Under the pieces are notes generated by a model, which did no database searches, was not told the DNA's origin, and saw nothing but the letters and a program-made list of their open reading frames with translations. Positions 17,990-26,882 of a stretch of DNA of 52,383 bases are shown piece by piece. Numbering within the stretch: position 1 is the stretch's first letter; each line of letters starts with the position of its first letter. The stretch comes from Syntrophobacterales bacterium (GTDB lineage Bacteria; Desulfobacterota; Syntrophia; Syntrophales; UBA8958), in contig JAGPFL010000004.1 of the NCBI GenBank assembly GCA_018056545.1, forward strand, positions 1-52,383, given 5' to 3'. The position numbers and the translations under genes are program-made.

Positions 17990-19261
17990 ATGGAATTCAT
18001 GATACATTCTTCCACGGAATATCATCGCCGGGAAATACAGAGCCTGGGCTGGGAAACCACCCTGTGCAACACCCTCGCCGACGACCGGGGGCCTTGCCGC
18101 TCCTTGACGGCCATAGACGCCCCTTACGGGCAACTCCTTTTTTCTTTTCTCAGCCGTTTCTTTCCTTTGGATAAGTTGGAACACGTAATGGAAGTGGGAG
18201 GGGGATACGGCTGGCTCATGCGGGATTTTCTCCGCCGGCGCCCCTTCCCGAAGGTAACGATGATCGACATATCACCTTATCTGCTGGCGAAACAGCGGGC
18301 TGCCCTGGAGGGTTTCCCGGTAGAGATCGTTTTCCGCACCGAGGATTTTCTTGAGACCACCATTGAGGTTATTCGGGAAGCCGATCTGATTATCCTCAAC
18401 GAAAATATCGGTGATTATCCCACGCTGACCGGGCTTACCGAAGAGTTATTCTCGGACAGGGAGCTTGATGTTTCCCCGGTTATCGATACGGCCCGCCGTT
18501 TTTTCAACCGTTACGAACTTCCTTTACCCCTGAACAATCCCTTCAACCTTAATATCGGGGCTATGTCGGCGCTGGAAAGGATATGTCAAGCCGGTGTTCC
18601 TTATATATTTCTCAGCGAGCATAGCTGCGAAGCCACGGTCCCCCCCACTTTGCGGAAACTGATCTCCGTCCCCTCATCAGGGGATCCGGAATGCATACTC
18701 CTCAAGGGCCATGAGGAATTCACGATCCGCTTCTCCTATCTGGAGGCGATCGGCCGCCGCCTCGGTTATCGTGTATCGAGGGGTCCGGTGGCCGATATCG
18801 TCCCCTTCGTCCTAACCCCCAGATTGCGCGCCATTTTGAAAGCACCCTCCCCCTGGCGGGATGAAGACGAGGCGGTACGATATTTTCTCGAGGATCTCTA
18901 CAAGTACGAATATCTGGTCATGTGCCGTGACAATCCGTCGTCAGGGAAAAGGCCCGCCGTCGAATGCCGTCGCTGCGGCAAATGCTGCCTGGCCGACTTC
19001 ATCGCCTACGTGAAGGAAGAGGATCTGCAAAGATGGAAACAGGAAAACCGCCGGGATATCCTTGGCATCATTGCGAGCGAACATGCCGTATGGGCGGGGG
19101 ATCATCTCGTTTCGGGAGACGATGGTCATTATCTCCGCGGCTGCCCCTTTCTTGCCTGGGAAGGGGATCACACCACCTGTGCCATTTACGAAACTCGACC
19201 GGCGGTATGCAGAAATTTTGTGCCGGGATCGGCGGCCATCTGCCCTCTATGGCGGGGCTGA
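17990..19261 (+). CDS. Methyltransferase-like domain fused to YkgJ-type cysteine cluster domain
   Basis: The protein has about 423 residues. The N-terminal half carries a SAM-methyltransferase-like glycine motif, VMEVGGGYGWLMRDF, followed by a strand ending in an acidic residue (MIDISPY) and LIILNENIGDYP, similar to putative sugar O-methyltransferases. The last ~110 residues form a YkgJ/CxxCxxCC domain: CRRCGKCC, then GCPFL, CAIYETRPAVCRNF and a final Cys. YkgJ domains are thought to bind zinc or iron. Both parts lie in one uninterrupted frame. ATG at 17990 is chosen for the AAAGGA just upstream. A TTG at 17948 is also open. Which substrate is modified is unknown. Confidence 0.75.
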   Translation: MEFMIHSSTEYHRREIQSLGWETTLCNTLADDRGPCRSLTAIDAPYGQLLFSFLSRFFPLDKLEHVMEVGGGYGWLMRDFLRRRPFPKVTMIDISPYLLAKQRAALEGFPVEIVFRTEDFLETTIEVIREADLIILNENIGDYPTLTGLTEELFSDRELDVSPVIDTARRFFNRYELPLPLNNPFNLNIGAMSALERICQAGVPYIFLSEHSCEATVPPTLRKLISVPSSGDPECILLKGHEEFTIRFSYLEAIGRRLGYRVSRGPVADIVPFVLTPRLRAILKAPSPWRDEDEAVRYFLEDLYKYEYLVMCRDNPSSGKRPAVECRRCGKCCLADFIAYVKEEDLQRWKQENRRDILGIIASEHAVWAGDHLVSGDDGHYLRGCPFLAWEGDHTTCAIYETRPAVCRNFVPGSAAICPLWRG

Positions 19262-19509
19262 ATACTTAATGATCTATGTGGGGATGGTGGAAATCCCTCG
19301 TCTTTAGGCACAGCAGAATTCTACGTAATCCCCCAGGGACGAGCAAGATATCATTTATATAGAGCGTCCGCATGGAAGTCGAATTTATGCGGCACAGATG
19401 CAGAAAACATCGGTTTCAAGGCGAAAGTGATTCAGTTTTTATTGAAAACAGTCGTCTTTTGTATTATAGATATTCGCATTATCACAATAAAATATGAAAG
19501 GAATCTTTG
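19262..19509 (+). promoter_or_regulatory. Intergenic region with promoter at 19442-19470
   Basis: This 248-base gap has no convincing gene. Near its end TTGAAA (19442-19447) and TATAGA (19465-19470) are separated by 17 bases and should drive the Dabb-glutaredoxin-FTR-dehydrogenase run. Upstream are two weak inverted repeats, CTCGTC/GACGAG (19297-19302 and 19338-19343) and CCGCAT/ATGCGG. They are too short to call as terminators. Confidence 0.5.
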
Positions 19510-19803
19510 ATGCTGAAGCACATCGTGGTCATGAAATTCAAGGCCGGCGTTACCGAGGGGCAGATTCAGGACATAAAGGACTCCCTGGGAACGCTGCCCG
19601 GAAAGATAACCCAAATCAGACATTTTGAATTCGGTCGGGATGTGCTCAAGACCGAAAGGTCTTATGATTTCGCGTTGGTTTCAGCCTTCGACGACCTTGA
19701 TTCCCTGAAGGCATATCAGCTCCACCCGGAACATCTCCCCGTCCTGGAAAAGGTTAGAAACGCCTGTGAAACGATTCTGGCGGTGGATTACGAATGGCCG
19801 TGA
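19510..19803 (+). CDS. Dabb (stress-responsive alpha/beta barrel) family protein
   Basis: The 97-residue protein starts MLKHIVVMKFKAGV and contains the RHFEFGRDV and SYDFALVSAFDDLDSLKAY blocks typical of Dabb-domain dimeric barrels. Family members are small soluble proteins, some of them enzymes, and most have no known function. AAAGGA precedes the ATG at 19510. It is the first gene of a plus-strand run with a glutaredoxin-like protein and an FTR subunit. Confidence 0.85.
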   Translation: MLKHIVVMKFKAGVTEGQIQDIKDSLGTLPGKITQIRHFEFGRDVLKTERSYDFALVSAFDDLDSLKAYQLHPEHLPVLEKVRNACETILAVDYEWP

Positions 19804-19830
19804 TTAACAAAGTCCCTTTAGGAGGCAAGA

Positions 19831-20085
19831 ATGTCCATACCTGTAAAAATGTTTACTCTCAGCACCTGTAGCCACTGCAAGGCTACGAAGAAATTCCTCA
19901 GCGACGCCAAGGTGGCATTCGATTTCACCGACGTGGATCTCCTCGAAGGTGACGAAAAGCAGTTGGTGATCAACGAGGTGATCAAGTACAACCCCAACCG
20001 TTCCTTTCCGACAATCCTCATCGGCGATAAGGTCATCATCGGCTTCAACGAAAAAGCGCTGCGGGAGGCCCTGGGGATAAAATGA
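19831..20085 (+). CDS. Glutaredoxin-like protein
   Basis: The 84-residue thioredoxin-fold protein has the active site CSHC (residues about 12-15, in STCSHCKATKKF), the cis-proline region NRSFPTILI and GFNEKALREAL. The dicysteine site differs from the CPYC of classical glutaredoxin. GGAGG lies upstream. Its stop overlaps the start of the FTR-like gene by four bases, so the two are coupled. It is a likely redox partner of the FTR subunit. Confidence 0.88.
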   Translation: MSIPVKMFTLSTCSHCKATKKFLSDAKVAFDFTDVDLLEGDEKQLVINEVIKYNPNRSFPTILIGDKVIIGFNEKALREALGIK

Positions 20086-20414
20086 CCGCCGAGCAGCTTT
20101 ACGAGGCCATGAAGAAGACCCAGGAACCAAAAGGATACTTCTTCAATCGCGATAGGGACTGGACTCTTTCCATCCTCTCCGACCTGCTGGTCAACAAAAA
20201 CCGCTACGGGTATATGTCCTGTCCCTGCCGGCTTGCTGCGGGCGACCGGGAAAAGGACCGGGATATCATCTGCCCCTGCGCCTACCGGGAGGCGGATGTG
20301 GCGGAATTCGGCAGTTGCTATTGCAATCTCTATGTCTCCCGGGCCTGGAACGAAGACCTGGTGGAACACGTTTATGTCCCCGAACGCCGTCCTCCGGAGA
20401 AGATGAGCCTCTGA
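20082..20414 (+). CDS. Ferredoxin-thioredoxin reductase catalytic-subunit family protein
   Basis: The 110-residue protein shows the FTR-beta cysteine pattern: CPC at residues 47-49, CPC at 64-66 and CYC at 79-81. In chloroplast FTR these six cysteines hold a [4Fe-4S] cluster and a redox disulfide that pass ferredoxin electrons to thioredoxin. No variable (alpha) FTR subunit is present, as is usual for anaerobes. The four-base overlap with the glutaredoxin-like gene suggests that protein is the acceptor. Confidence 0.9.
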   Translation: MTAEQLYEAMKKTQEPKGYFFNRDRDWTLSILSDLLVNKNRYGYMSCPCRLAAGDREKDRDIICPCAYREADVAEFGSCYCNLYVSRAWNEDLVEHVYVPERRPPEKMSL

Positions 20415-20416
20415 CG

Positions 20417-21424
20417 ATGAAGGTGAAGCCGGCGATACTCGTTTCGGGGAATCTACCCGCCTCGGTGCGTAAATTTCTGGGGAAAGACTTTCGGGTGGAA
20501 TACCACGCCGAAGACCGTCCCATGCCCAGAGACGTGTTGCTGCGTTCCCTGGCGAATAAAGTCGGTCTGCTCTCCATGATCACCGACACCGTCGACGAGG
20601 AGCTGTTTTTGCAGGCCCCGCAGTTGAAGATGGTGGCCAACATGGCCGTGGGGTACAACAATATAGACGTCGCCGCCGCCACCCGCCGCGGCATCATCGT
20701 GGCCAATACCCCGGGGGTCCTCACGGAAGCTACGGCCGATCTGGCCTTCTCCCTGATCCTGGCCACGGCCCGGCGGGTGGTGGAGGGAGACCGGATGGTC
20801 CGCAACGGTGATTTCAAATTCTGGGCGCCCTTCCTATTTTTGGGCCGGGAGGTTTCGGGAAAGACCCTGGGGATCGTGGGCATGGGCCGGATCGGACAGG
20901 CCGTCGCCCGCCGGGCTTCGGGGTTCTCCATGCCCGTCATCTATCACAGCCGCACTCCTCTGAAAAAATCATTGGAAAAGGCTCTGCGCGCCACCGGCGT
21001 ATCCTTTACCACCCTGCTCCAAGAAGCGGACTTTATCTCCCTGCATGTCCCCCTTTCCCGGGAAACGACCCATCTGATCGGCAAACGGGAATTCGGCCTG
21101 ATGAAAAAAACGGCCATTCTCATCAATACCTCCCGGGGCCCTGTGGTGGATGAAAAGGAATTGCTCAAAGCATTGCAGCGGGGCCGCATCGCCGGTGCCG
21201 GCATCGATGTATATGAAAATGAACCCGCGATTACCGCCGGCCTGGAGATGATGTCTCAGGCCGTCCTCCTCCCCCATGTGGGCAGCGCCACTCTGGAAAC
21301 AAGGACCCAAATGGCGCAGTTGGCGGCGGAAAACCTCCGCGCCGGGCTCCTCGGCCGACGCCCGCCCCATCTCGTCAATCCGCAGGTCTTCAAGAAAAAA
21401 AGGGGCTCTGCCGATGCCTTTTGA
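20417..21424 (+). CDS. D-isomer-specific 2-hydroxyacid dehydrogenase (glyoxylate/hydroxypyruvate reductase type)
   Basis: The 335-residue protein has the NAD(P)-binding motif GIVGMGRIGQAVARR, the substrate-binding VGYNNIDV loop, catalytic Arg in INTSRGPVVDE, Glu in DVYENEP and His in LLPHVGSAT. Family members reduce glyoxylate, hydroxypyruvate or related keto acids. ATG at 20417 starts two bases after the FTR-like stop. Its 3' end overlaps rfbC by 11 bases. Together with the class V aminotransferase at 13821 it could serve glyoxylate/serine metabolism, although the two are not in one operon. Confidence 0.9.
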   Translation: MKVKPAILVSGNLPASVRKFLGKDFRVEYHAEDRPMPRDVLLRSLANKVGLLSMITDTVDEELFLQAPQLKMVANMAVGYNNIDVAAATRRGIIVANTPGVLTEATADLAFSLILATARRVVEGDRMVRNGDFKFWAPFLFLGREVSGKTLGIVGMGRIGQAVARRASGFSMPVIYHSRTPLKKSLEKALRATGVSFTTLLQEADFISLHVPLSRETTHLIGKREFGLMKKTAILINTSRGPVVDEKELLKALQRGRIAGAGIDVYENEPAITAGLEMMSQAVLLPHVGSATLETRTQMAQLAAENLRAGLLGRRPPHLVNPQVFKKKRGSADAF

Positions 21425-21968
21425 TTTCCGTCCTCTGGAAATACCGGAGGTCATCCTCGTAGAGGCAAAGCGTTTCCCCGACGCCCGGGGATATTTCGCC
21501 GAATCATACAAGCACTCCGAGTTTGCCGCCGCGGGGATCGCCGTTTCCTTCGTACAGGACAATTTTTCCTTCTCCCGCCGCGGCGCCGTACGGGGGCTAC
21601 ACTATCAGAAGGATCCCGCAGCCCAGGGAAAACTGGTGATGGCCTGTACCGGGGAAATATACGATGTCGCCGTGGATATCCGCCGGGGGTCTCCCACTTA
21701 CGGCAAGTGGGTCGGCAAGATTCTTTCGGCCCAGAACGGCCTGATGCTCTATATACCTCCCGGATTTGCCCATGGCTTTTCCGTGCTCAGCACCGACGCG
21801 GTGGTGAGTTACAAGGTCACCAGGGAGTATGCAGCCGCTCTCGATAGGGGAATAATTTTCGACGATCCCGAGCTGGCCATCGACTGGCAGGTAGCCGACC
21901 CCCTGCTCTCACCGAAAGACGCCGCCTTGCCCCGTCTGGCCGACGCGGATATCGATTTTGTCTATTGA
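21414..21968 (+). CDS. rfbC: dTDP-4-dehydrorhamnose 3,5-epimerase
   Basis: The 184-residue cupin has the RmlC landmarks: DARGYFAESY, QDNFSFS, the catalytic histidine in RGLHYQ (residue 63), and YIPPGFAHGFSVLS. It epimerises C3 and C5 of dTDP-4-keto-6-deoxyglucose on the way to dTDP-L-rhamnose. The start overlaps the dehydrogenase stop by 11 bases. The other dTDP-rhamnose genes (rfbA, rfbB, rfbD) are not in the window, and the polysaccharide locus lies 15 kb away. Confidence 0.93.
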   Translation: MPFDFRPLEIPEVILVEAKRFPDARGYFAESYKHSEFAAAGIAVSFVQDNFSFSRRGAVRGLHYQKDPAAQGKLVMACTGEIYDVAVDIRRGSPTYGKWVGKILSAQNGLMLYIPPGFAHGFSVLSTDAVVSYKVTREYAAALDRGIIFDDPELAIDWQVADPLLSPKDAALPRLADADIDFVY

Positions 21969-21999
21969 TCGTTCACCGGCAACCGACGGGAGGATACCT

Positions 22000-22776
22000 A
22001 TGGAAAATCGTCTGCAGGGAAAACGAATTCTCATCACCGGGGCCAGTTCCGGCATCGGCCGGGCGTGTGCCGAGAGATTCGCCGCCGGTGGCGCCGATCT
22101 CGTCCTCGTTGCCCGTCGTCTCGAACGACTCCTGGAGATTCGGGAGCTGTTAAGGGGAAAGCATGCCGTTCGGATTGAATGCCATCAGCTTGACGTCCGG
22201 GAACGGCAAAAGGTGGCCGCCTTCGTTTCCCTCCTGAAGGATGAGGGATTGATCCCCCAGATCTTGATCAACAATGCAGGCTTGGCTTCCGGACTTTCCC
22301 CGATTCAAGAGGGGGACTGCGAGGACTGGGACCGGATGATAGATACGAATATCAAAGGCTTACTGAACGTCACCCGCTTTCTTCTTCCCCTGATGATCGC
22401 CGCGGGCCCGGGGCACATCGTCAACGTCGGCAGTCTGGCCGGATATCAGGTGTATCCGAAGGGAAATGTTTACAACGCCACCAAATTCGCCGTGCGGGCC
22501 CTCTCGGAAGGGATGAACATCGATCTTTCCCGCACCGGGATCAAGGTGTCCATGATCTCCCCGGGCGCGGTGTGGACGGAGTTCTCCGAGGTGCGCTTCC
22601 ACGGTGATCGCGACGCCGCCGCCAAGGTTTATGAGGGCTATGTCCCTCTCACCGCGGAAGATGTAGCCGAGGCCGTTTTCTTCATCGTCAACGCCCCCGC
22701 CCATGTGAACATCCAGAACATCCTCATGACACCCACCGCCCAGAGGAATGTATACTGTGTGGACCGGAATGTGTGA
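22000..22776 (+). CDS. Short-chain dehydrogenase/reductase
   Basis: The 258-residue SDR has the cofactor motif GASSGIGRA near residue 14, the NNAG block, the catalytic Ser in VNVGSLAG and the YNATK motif supplying Tyr and Lys. It resembles YdfG/serine-type dehydrogenases, but the substrate is not determined. GGGAGGA precedes ATG 22000, so translation starts 31 bases after rfbC. It converges with the iron alcohol dehydrogenase. Confidence 0.88.
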   Translation: MENRLQGKRILITGASSGIGRACAERFAAGGADLVLVARRLERLLEIRELLRGKHAVRIECHQLDVRERQKVAAFVSLLKDEGLIPQILINNAGLASGLSPIQEGDCEDWDRMIDTNIKGLLNVTRFLLPLMIAAGPGHIVNVGSLAGYQVYPKGNVYNATKFAVRALSEGMNIDLSRTGIKVSMISPGAVWTEFSEVRFHGDRDAAAKVYEGYVPLTAEDVAEAVFFIVNAPAHVNIQNILMTPTAQRNVYCVDRNV

Positions 22777-22786
22777 ACCTACCTGA

Positions 22787-23953
22787 TCAACGACACATCT
22801 CCAGGATTTCGACGATCACCTCCCGGGAATAGGCCTTCAGACCCCAGACCTGGGCCAGGGCTACGGCATTCTCGGCAATTTCCGGAATGTCCCCGGCGGG
22901 AATTCCCGCCTCCGCCAGCTTGACCGGGCTGCCTACCCGGGCAAACCACTGCCGGAGCTGTTCTATCCCTTCCTGCGCCGCCTCATCCTCTCCCGACACG
23001 TTCACCGCAAATATCTCCCGAGCCATACGGGCGAAACGCCCGGCTTTTTCCTGACGAAACCGCATCATCCAACCCGGGAGGACGATGGACAAACCGGCGC
23101 CATGGGCGATGTCGTAAAGGGCGCTCAGGGAATGCTCGATCATGTGGACCGGCAGGGCGATCTGTCCCATGCCCGCCGTCGTCAGCCCGTTGAAGGCCAA
23201 GGTCGCCGCCCACATCATCTCGGCCCGGGCGTCATAATCCTCAGGCTGCTCCAAAATCCTTTCCGTCGCCTCCATGATGGTCTTCATGAGTCCGGCCACC
23301 ATTCTGTCTTGTAGGGGGCTCTGTCTCGTTTCCGTGTTGTTGAAATATCCCTCCAGCATGTGGGTGACGGCATCTACGGCGCTGTAGGCGCTGTATCGCC
23401 GGTCGAGACTGAACAGAACGGTCGGGTCGAGGATCGACACCCGGGGCTGTACATGGAGGGAACGGATGCTGTATTTCTGCCTGCCGTCTTCCTTCGTAAT
23501 TACGGCGGCGGCATTCATCTCCGAGGCGCTGGCGGCTACCGTGACCACCGTCAGCACCGGCAGCGCCGCCTTGATCGTTTCCTTGTAAATAAAAAAGTCC
23601 CAGACATCGTGCGCGGCCTTCGTCCCTGCCGCAATGGTCTTGGCCGTGTCGATCACGCTTCCGCCTCCTACGGCGATGACACCTTCGACGCCTTCTTTTC
23701 TTGCCAGCTCTATCCCCTGACGGGCGTGGGAAAGGATGGGATTGGAGCGGACGCCGGGAAATTCCACCACTTCGATCTTCGCCTCCCCAAGCGAGGCCAT
23801 GACCTGGTCATAGACGCCGTTTCTCTTGACGCTGCCCTGACCGTAAACCAGCAGGAACTTCTTCCCGAATCTTGCCGCCTCCGTACCGATGCGGCTTATT
23901 TGTCCCCGGCCGAAGATGATTTTGGTAGGGTTTTCGAAAATAAAGTTTTGCAT
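22787..23953 (-). CDS. Iron-containing alcohol dehydrogenase
   Basis: The 388-residue group III ADH has the GGGSVIDTAK nucleotide-binding motif. Metal ligands are recognisable in DAVTHMLEGYF and in the later HMIEHSLSALYDIAHG segment. It resembles butanol/lactaldehyde-type and BdhA-like dehydrogenases. It probably interconverts an alcohol and an aldehyde with NAD(P)H in the cytoplasm. A strong promoter lies at 23986-24014, leaving a short leader of about 26 bases. Confidence 0.92.
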   Translation of the reverse strand: MQNFIFENPTKIIFGRGQISRIGTEAARFGKKFLLVYGQGSVKRNGVYDQVMASLGEAKIEVVEFPGVRSNPILSHARQGIELARKEGVEGVIAVGGGSVIDTAKTIAAGTKAAHDVWDFFIYKETIKAALPVLTVVTVAASASEMNAAAVITKEDGRQKYSIRSLHVQPRVSILDPTVLFSLDRRYSAYSAVDAVTHMLEGYFNNTETRQSPLQDRMVAGLMKTIMEATERILEQPEDYDARAEMMWAATLAFNGLTTAGMGQIALPVHMIEHSLSALYDIAHGAGLSIVLPGWMMRFRQEKAGRFARMAREIFAVNVSGEDEAAQEGIEQLRQWFARVGSPVKLAEAGIPAGDIPEIAENAVALAQVWGLKAYSREVIVEILEMCR

Positions 23954-23985
23954 CTTCTTTTTCCTTTCCAGAATGTATGATTTTG

Positions 23986-24014
23986 AATATACTGAGTTGA
24001 ATTTTCAATGTCAA
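23986..24014 (-). promoter_or_regulatory. Consensus-like sigma-70 promoter of the iron alcohol dehydrogenase
   Basis: On the minus strand TTGACA (24014-24009) and TATATT (23991-23986) are spaced by 17 bases. It matches the hexamers of the 6S-like RNA promoter exactly, so high basal expression is inferred. Confidence 0.7.
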
Positions 24015-24114
24015 CCAGCGACACGACACGGCAGGCGGCCAGTTCCGCCTCGTCAACCGGCATATATCGGGAAGGCAAGGCGTTTTATCTTCAATTCCAA
24101 AGAGGAGGGAAATC

Positions 24115-26142
24115 ATGAAGGTCAAAAACAACCTGGATGCACTGTTCAAACCGGGCAGCGTCGCCCTGATCGGCGCCTCTGCCACCCCCGGCAAACTCGG
24201 CTACGATATCCTGTACAATCTGATTCACGCCGGTTTCGAAGGACCGATCTATCCCATCAATCCCAAGGCCGACGAGTTGCTGGGACTCAAGGCATATCCG
24301 GATATCGGCGCCACCCCCACTCCTGCCGACCTGGCCGTCATTGTCATCCCCGCCAAAATGGTCACCGGGACCATCGACCGCTGCGGGAAGAGCGGCGTCC
24401 GGGCGGCGGTGGTTATCACCGGCGGTTTTGCCGAGGCGGGAGAGGAGGGAGACTTACTCCAGCAAGAACTCGCGAAGGTGGCTCGCAGTCACGGCATCCG
24501 GGTGGTCGGGCCCAACTGTCAGGGGATCAATTATCCCCATCACAACCTCTGCGCCTCCTGGCCTCTCCTGACCAACAGGGGCGGCATGGCCTTCATCTCT
24601 CAAAGCGGCACGGTCGGCGCCGCCCTGATGGATTGGGCAAGCGAAGAGAATTTGGGGGTCAGCGTCTTTGTCAGTCTAGGAAACCGCGCCGATGTGGACG
24701 AAGCGGACTGCATCCGTTATTTCGATAAAGATCCCCATACCAAGGTTATCGCCATCTATATGGAAGGGGTCAAACGACCTCAATATTTTTTAGAATCGTT
24801 GGCGACGGCGAAGAAACCCATCGTCATTCTCAAGGCGGGACGCACCGCCCGGGGACGCATCGCCGCGGAAAGCCACACTAAATCCCTGGCCGGCAGCGAC
24901 GAGATTTACAATGCGATATTCAGCAAATACCGGGTACACCGGGCCGACAATCTCGAGGAGCTGTACGATTACTCCAAGGCCCTTGCTTACATGAAGAAAC
25001 CCAAAGGGAGAAGGTTGTTGAATATTTCCAGTTCCGGCGGCGCCGCCATTCTGGCCATCGACGAAGCCGAGAAACTGGGCTTCACAAATCCGGCTCCCAG
25101 CAAGGAGTTGAAAGCGAGGCTCCGCACCTTCCTGCCGGCCCATTGCGGCGTCTCCAACCCCATTGACCTCACCGGGGACGCCATAACCGATCCGAGTCTC
25201 TATTCGAAGGTGATTGCGGAGGCAAAGCGTGATTTCGACACCAGCGTGGTCATCTTCGGCGATCCCATTCACGGGGCTGCCGACATCGTCACCGGCGAAG
25301 GCGAGTTGATAGTCTTTTGCGGCGGCGCCGAGGTGGAAAGAGAGGAAGCGAAGCGGATGCACGCTCGAGGCATCCCCGTTTATCCCACCCCCGAGCGGGC
25401 GATCAGGGCCCTTTACCAACTGGTGCGTTTCGATCCCCCCCCGGCGGGAAAAAAGACCAAAACCCCGGCCTCGACATCCATGCCCCCAAGGCTGCTCACC
25501 CCCCAGGAATCCATATCCCTGATTAATCGCTTCCGTATCCCCACCGTGGCCACCTATTTCGCCGCCTCGGCAAGGGAGGCCGTAGCCTTAGCCAGGGAAC
25601 TGTCCTGTCCGGTGGCCATGAAGATATCATCGCCGGATATCGCCCACAAGACGGATGTCGGCGGGGTAAAACTGAATCTCCACGGTGCCGGAGAGGTGCG
25701 ACAAGCCTATGAAGAGATCATCGCCGGCACGCAAAAAGTCGTCCCGGCGGCCCGCATTGAGGGCGTCACCGTTTCGCCCATGGCCGAACCCGGCGGCCTG
25801 GAGGTCATCATCGGGGTGATTCGCGATCCGCAATACGGCCACGCCCTGATGTTCGGTCTGGGAGGCATTTTTACGGAGATATACCGAGATGTTCAATTTT
25901 GCCTGTTGCCCGCCGATGATAGGGAATTTTTGAAGATGATCCGTAGCATCAAGGGTTACCCCCTGCTGGCGGGGGTCCGTGGCCAGAAGGCCCGGGATGA
26001 AAAGGCGCTGGTGGCGATCATGAAATCCCTTTCCCGCCTGGTAAGGAAAAACCCCGGGATCGAACAGATCGATCTCAATCCCGTGCTGGTCTACGAAAAG
26101 GGTGCCGTGGCCGTCGATTTCCGCCTCTACGGTACGATTTAA
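24115..26142 (+). CDS. Acetate/acyl-CoA ligase (ADP-forming), fused alpha and beta subunits
   Basis: The 675-residue protein has a CoA-binding domain (PGSVALIGASATPGKLG, about 12-30), a succinyl-CoA-ligase-like domain with the phosphorylatable histidine in AAESHTKSLAGSDEIYNA, and a C-terminal ATP-grasp domain (about 460-675, GLEVIIGVIRDPQYG, GGIFTEIYRD). Such enzymes make ATP and free acid from acyl-CoA, or the reverse, which suits syntrophic or fermentative metabolism. No acetyltransferase domain is appended, unlike Pat-type relatives. GAGGAGGG precedes ATG 24115. A hairpin separates it from the downstream metallo-hydrolase. Confidence 0.92.
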   Translation: MKVKNNLDALFKPGSVALIGASATPGKLGYDILYNLIHAGFEGPIYPINPKADELLGLKAYPDIGATPTPADLAVIVIPAKMVTGTIDRCGKSGVRAAVVITGGFAEAGEEGDLLQQELAKVARSHGIRVVGPNCQGINYPHHNLCASWPLLTNRGGMAFISQSGTVGAALMDWASEENLGVSVFVSLGNRADVDEADCIRYFDKDPHTKVIAIYMEGVKRPQYFLESLATAKKPIVILKAGRTARGRIAAESHTKSLAGSDEIYNAIFSKYRVHRADNLEELYDYSKALAYMKKPKGRRLLNISSSGGAAILAIDEAEKLGFTNPAPSKELKARLRTFLPAHCGVSNPIDLTGDAITDPSLYSKVIAEAKRDFDTSVVIFGDPIHGAADIVTGEGELIVFCGGAEVEREEAKRMHARGIPVYPTPERAIRALYQLVRFDPPPAGKKTKTPASTSMPPRLLTPQESISLINRFRIPTVATYFAASAREAVALARELSCPVAMKISSPDIAHKTDVGGVKLNLHGAGEVRQAYEEIIAGTQKVVPAARIEGVTVSPMAEPGGLEVIIGVIRDPQYGHALMFGLGGIFTEIYRDVQFCLLPADDREFLKMIRSIKGYPLLAGVRGQKARDEKALVAIMKSLSRLVRKNPGIEQIDLNPVLVYEKGAVAVDFRLYGTI

Positions 26143-26150
26143 CCGAACCG

Positions 26151-26180
26151 CCTGGGGGTGTGGCAACTTTCACCCCCGGG
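26151..26180 (+). promoter_or_regulatory. Perfect-arm hairpin between acyl-CoA ligase and metallo-hydrolase genes
   Basis: A 10-bp stem pairs 26151-26160 (CCTGGGGGTG) with 26171-26180 (CACCCCCGGG), with one G-U pair and a 10-base loop. It starts eight bases after the ligase stop. No T run follows, so it may limit 3' decay or partly terminate rather than fully stop transcription. Confidence 0.5.
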
Positions 26181-26203
26181 CGCAAAACTTTCAAGGAGAC
26201 CCC

Positions 26204-26869
26204 ATGAAAATCACCGACGGGCTTTATTGTTACGAATGGACCGATTACTTTGAAAACAACTGCAACAGTTACTTTATCGGCGCCCCGGCGGGAATCCTCA
26301 TCGACCCCGGGTTGAAGTCTCACGTCCCGGAACTGCTGCGCCGCCTGGCCGCCGACGGCATCGACGGCGCCGACATCCGGCATATTTTCAATACCCACTC
26401 TCATCCCGACCATTTTGAAGGAGCGGCCTATTTCAACGGCAAAGGTACGTCCATCGGCCTCCACGAAGAGGAGATAACATTTCTGGCCGGTACCGGCAGC
26501 GATTTGTACGATCTCTTCGGTCTCCCCAAACCCCGGGTGGACATCGATCTTCTTCTCGATGAGGGACCTTTGTATGTGGAGGAAGAAGAATTTCATATCT
26601 TTCATGTTCCCGGACACTCCCCCGGTTCCGTGGCTCTTTACTGGCCGATGAGAAGGGCCCTTTTCTCCGGGGATGTGATCTTCAATCAAAACGTGGGCCG
26701 AACGGATTTTCCCGGAGGCAGCGCCGCACTGCTCAAGCGAAGCATCGTGAAACTAAGCGGCCTGGAGGCGGAATGGCTTCTGCCCGGCCATATGGACGTC
26801 ATATCCGGAGCGGAAGATGTCAAAAAGAATTTCGACTTCGTAATCAAGAATATCTTCCCGTATATATGA
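26204..26869 (+). CDS. MBL-fold metallo-hydrolase (glyoxalase II-like)
   Basis: The 221-residue protein has the zinc motif NTHSHPDHFEG, then HVPGHSPGS, FSGDVIF and a late PGHMDV. These are the elements of the glyoxalase II/persulfide-dioxygenase-like branch. The substrate is unknown, and thioester hydrolysis would fit the adjacent acyl-CoA ligase. AAGGAG lies upstream of ATG 26204. The PpsR-like gene follows after 13 bases. Confidence 0.83.
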   Translation: MKITDGLYCYEWTDYFENNCNSYFIGAPAGILIDPGLKSHVPELLRRLAADGIDGADIRHIFNTHSHPDHFEGAAYFNGKGTSIGLHEEEITFLAGTGSDLYDLFGLPKPRVDIDLLLDEGPLYVEEEEFHIFHVPGHSPGSVALYWPMRRALFSGDVIFNQNVGRTDFPGGSAALLKRSIVKLSGLEAEWLLPGHMDVISGAEDVKKNFDFVIKNIFPYI

Positions 26870-26882
26870 GGGACATTTATCC

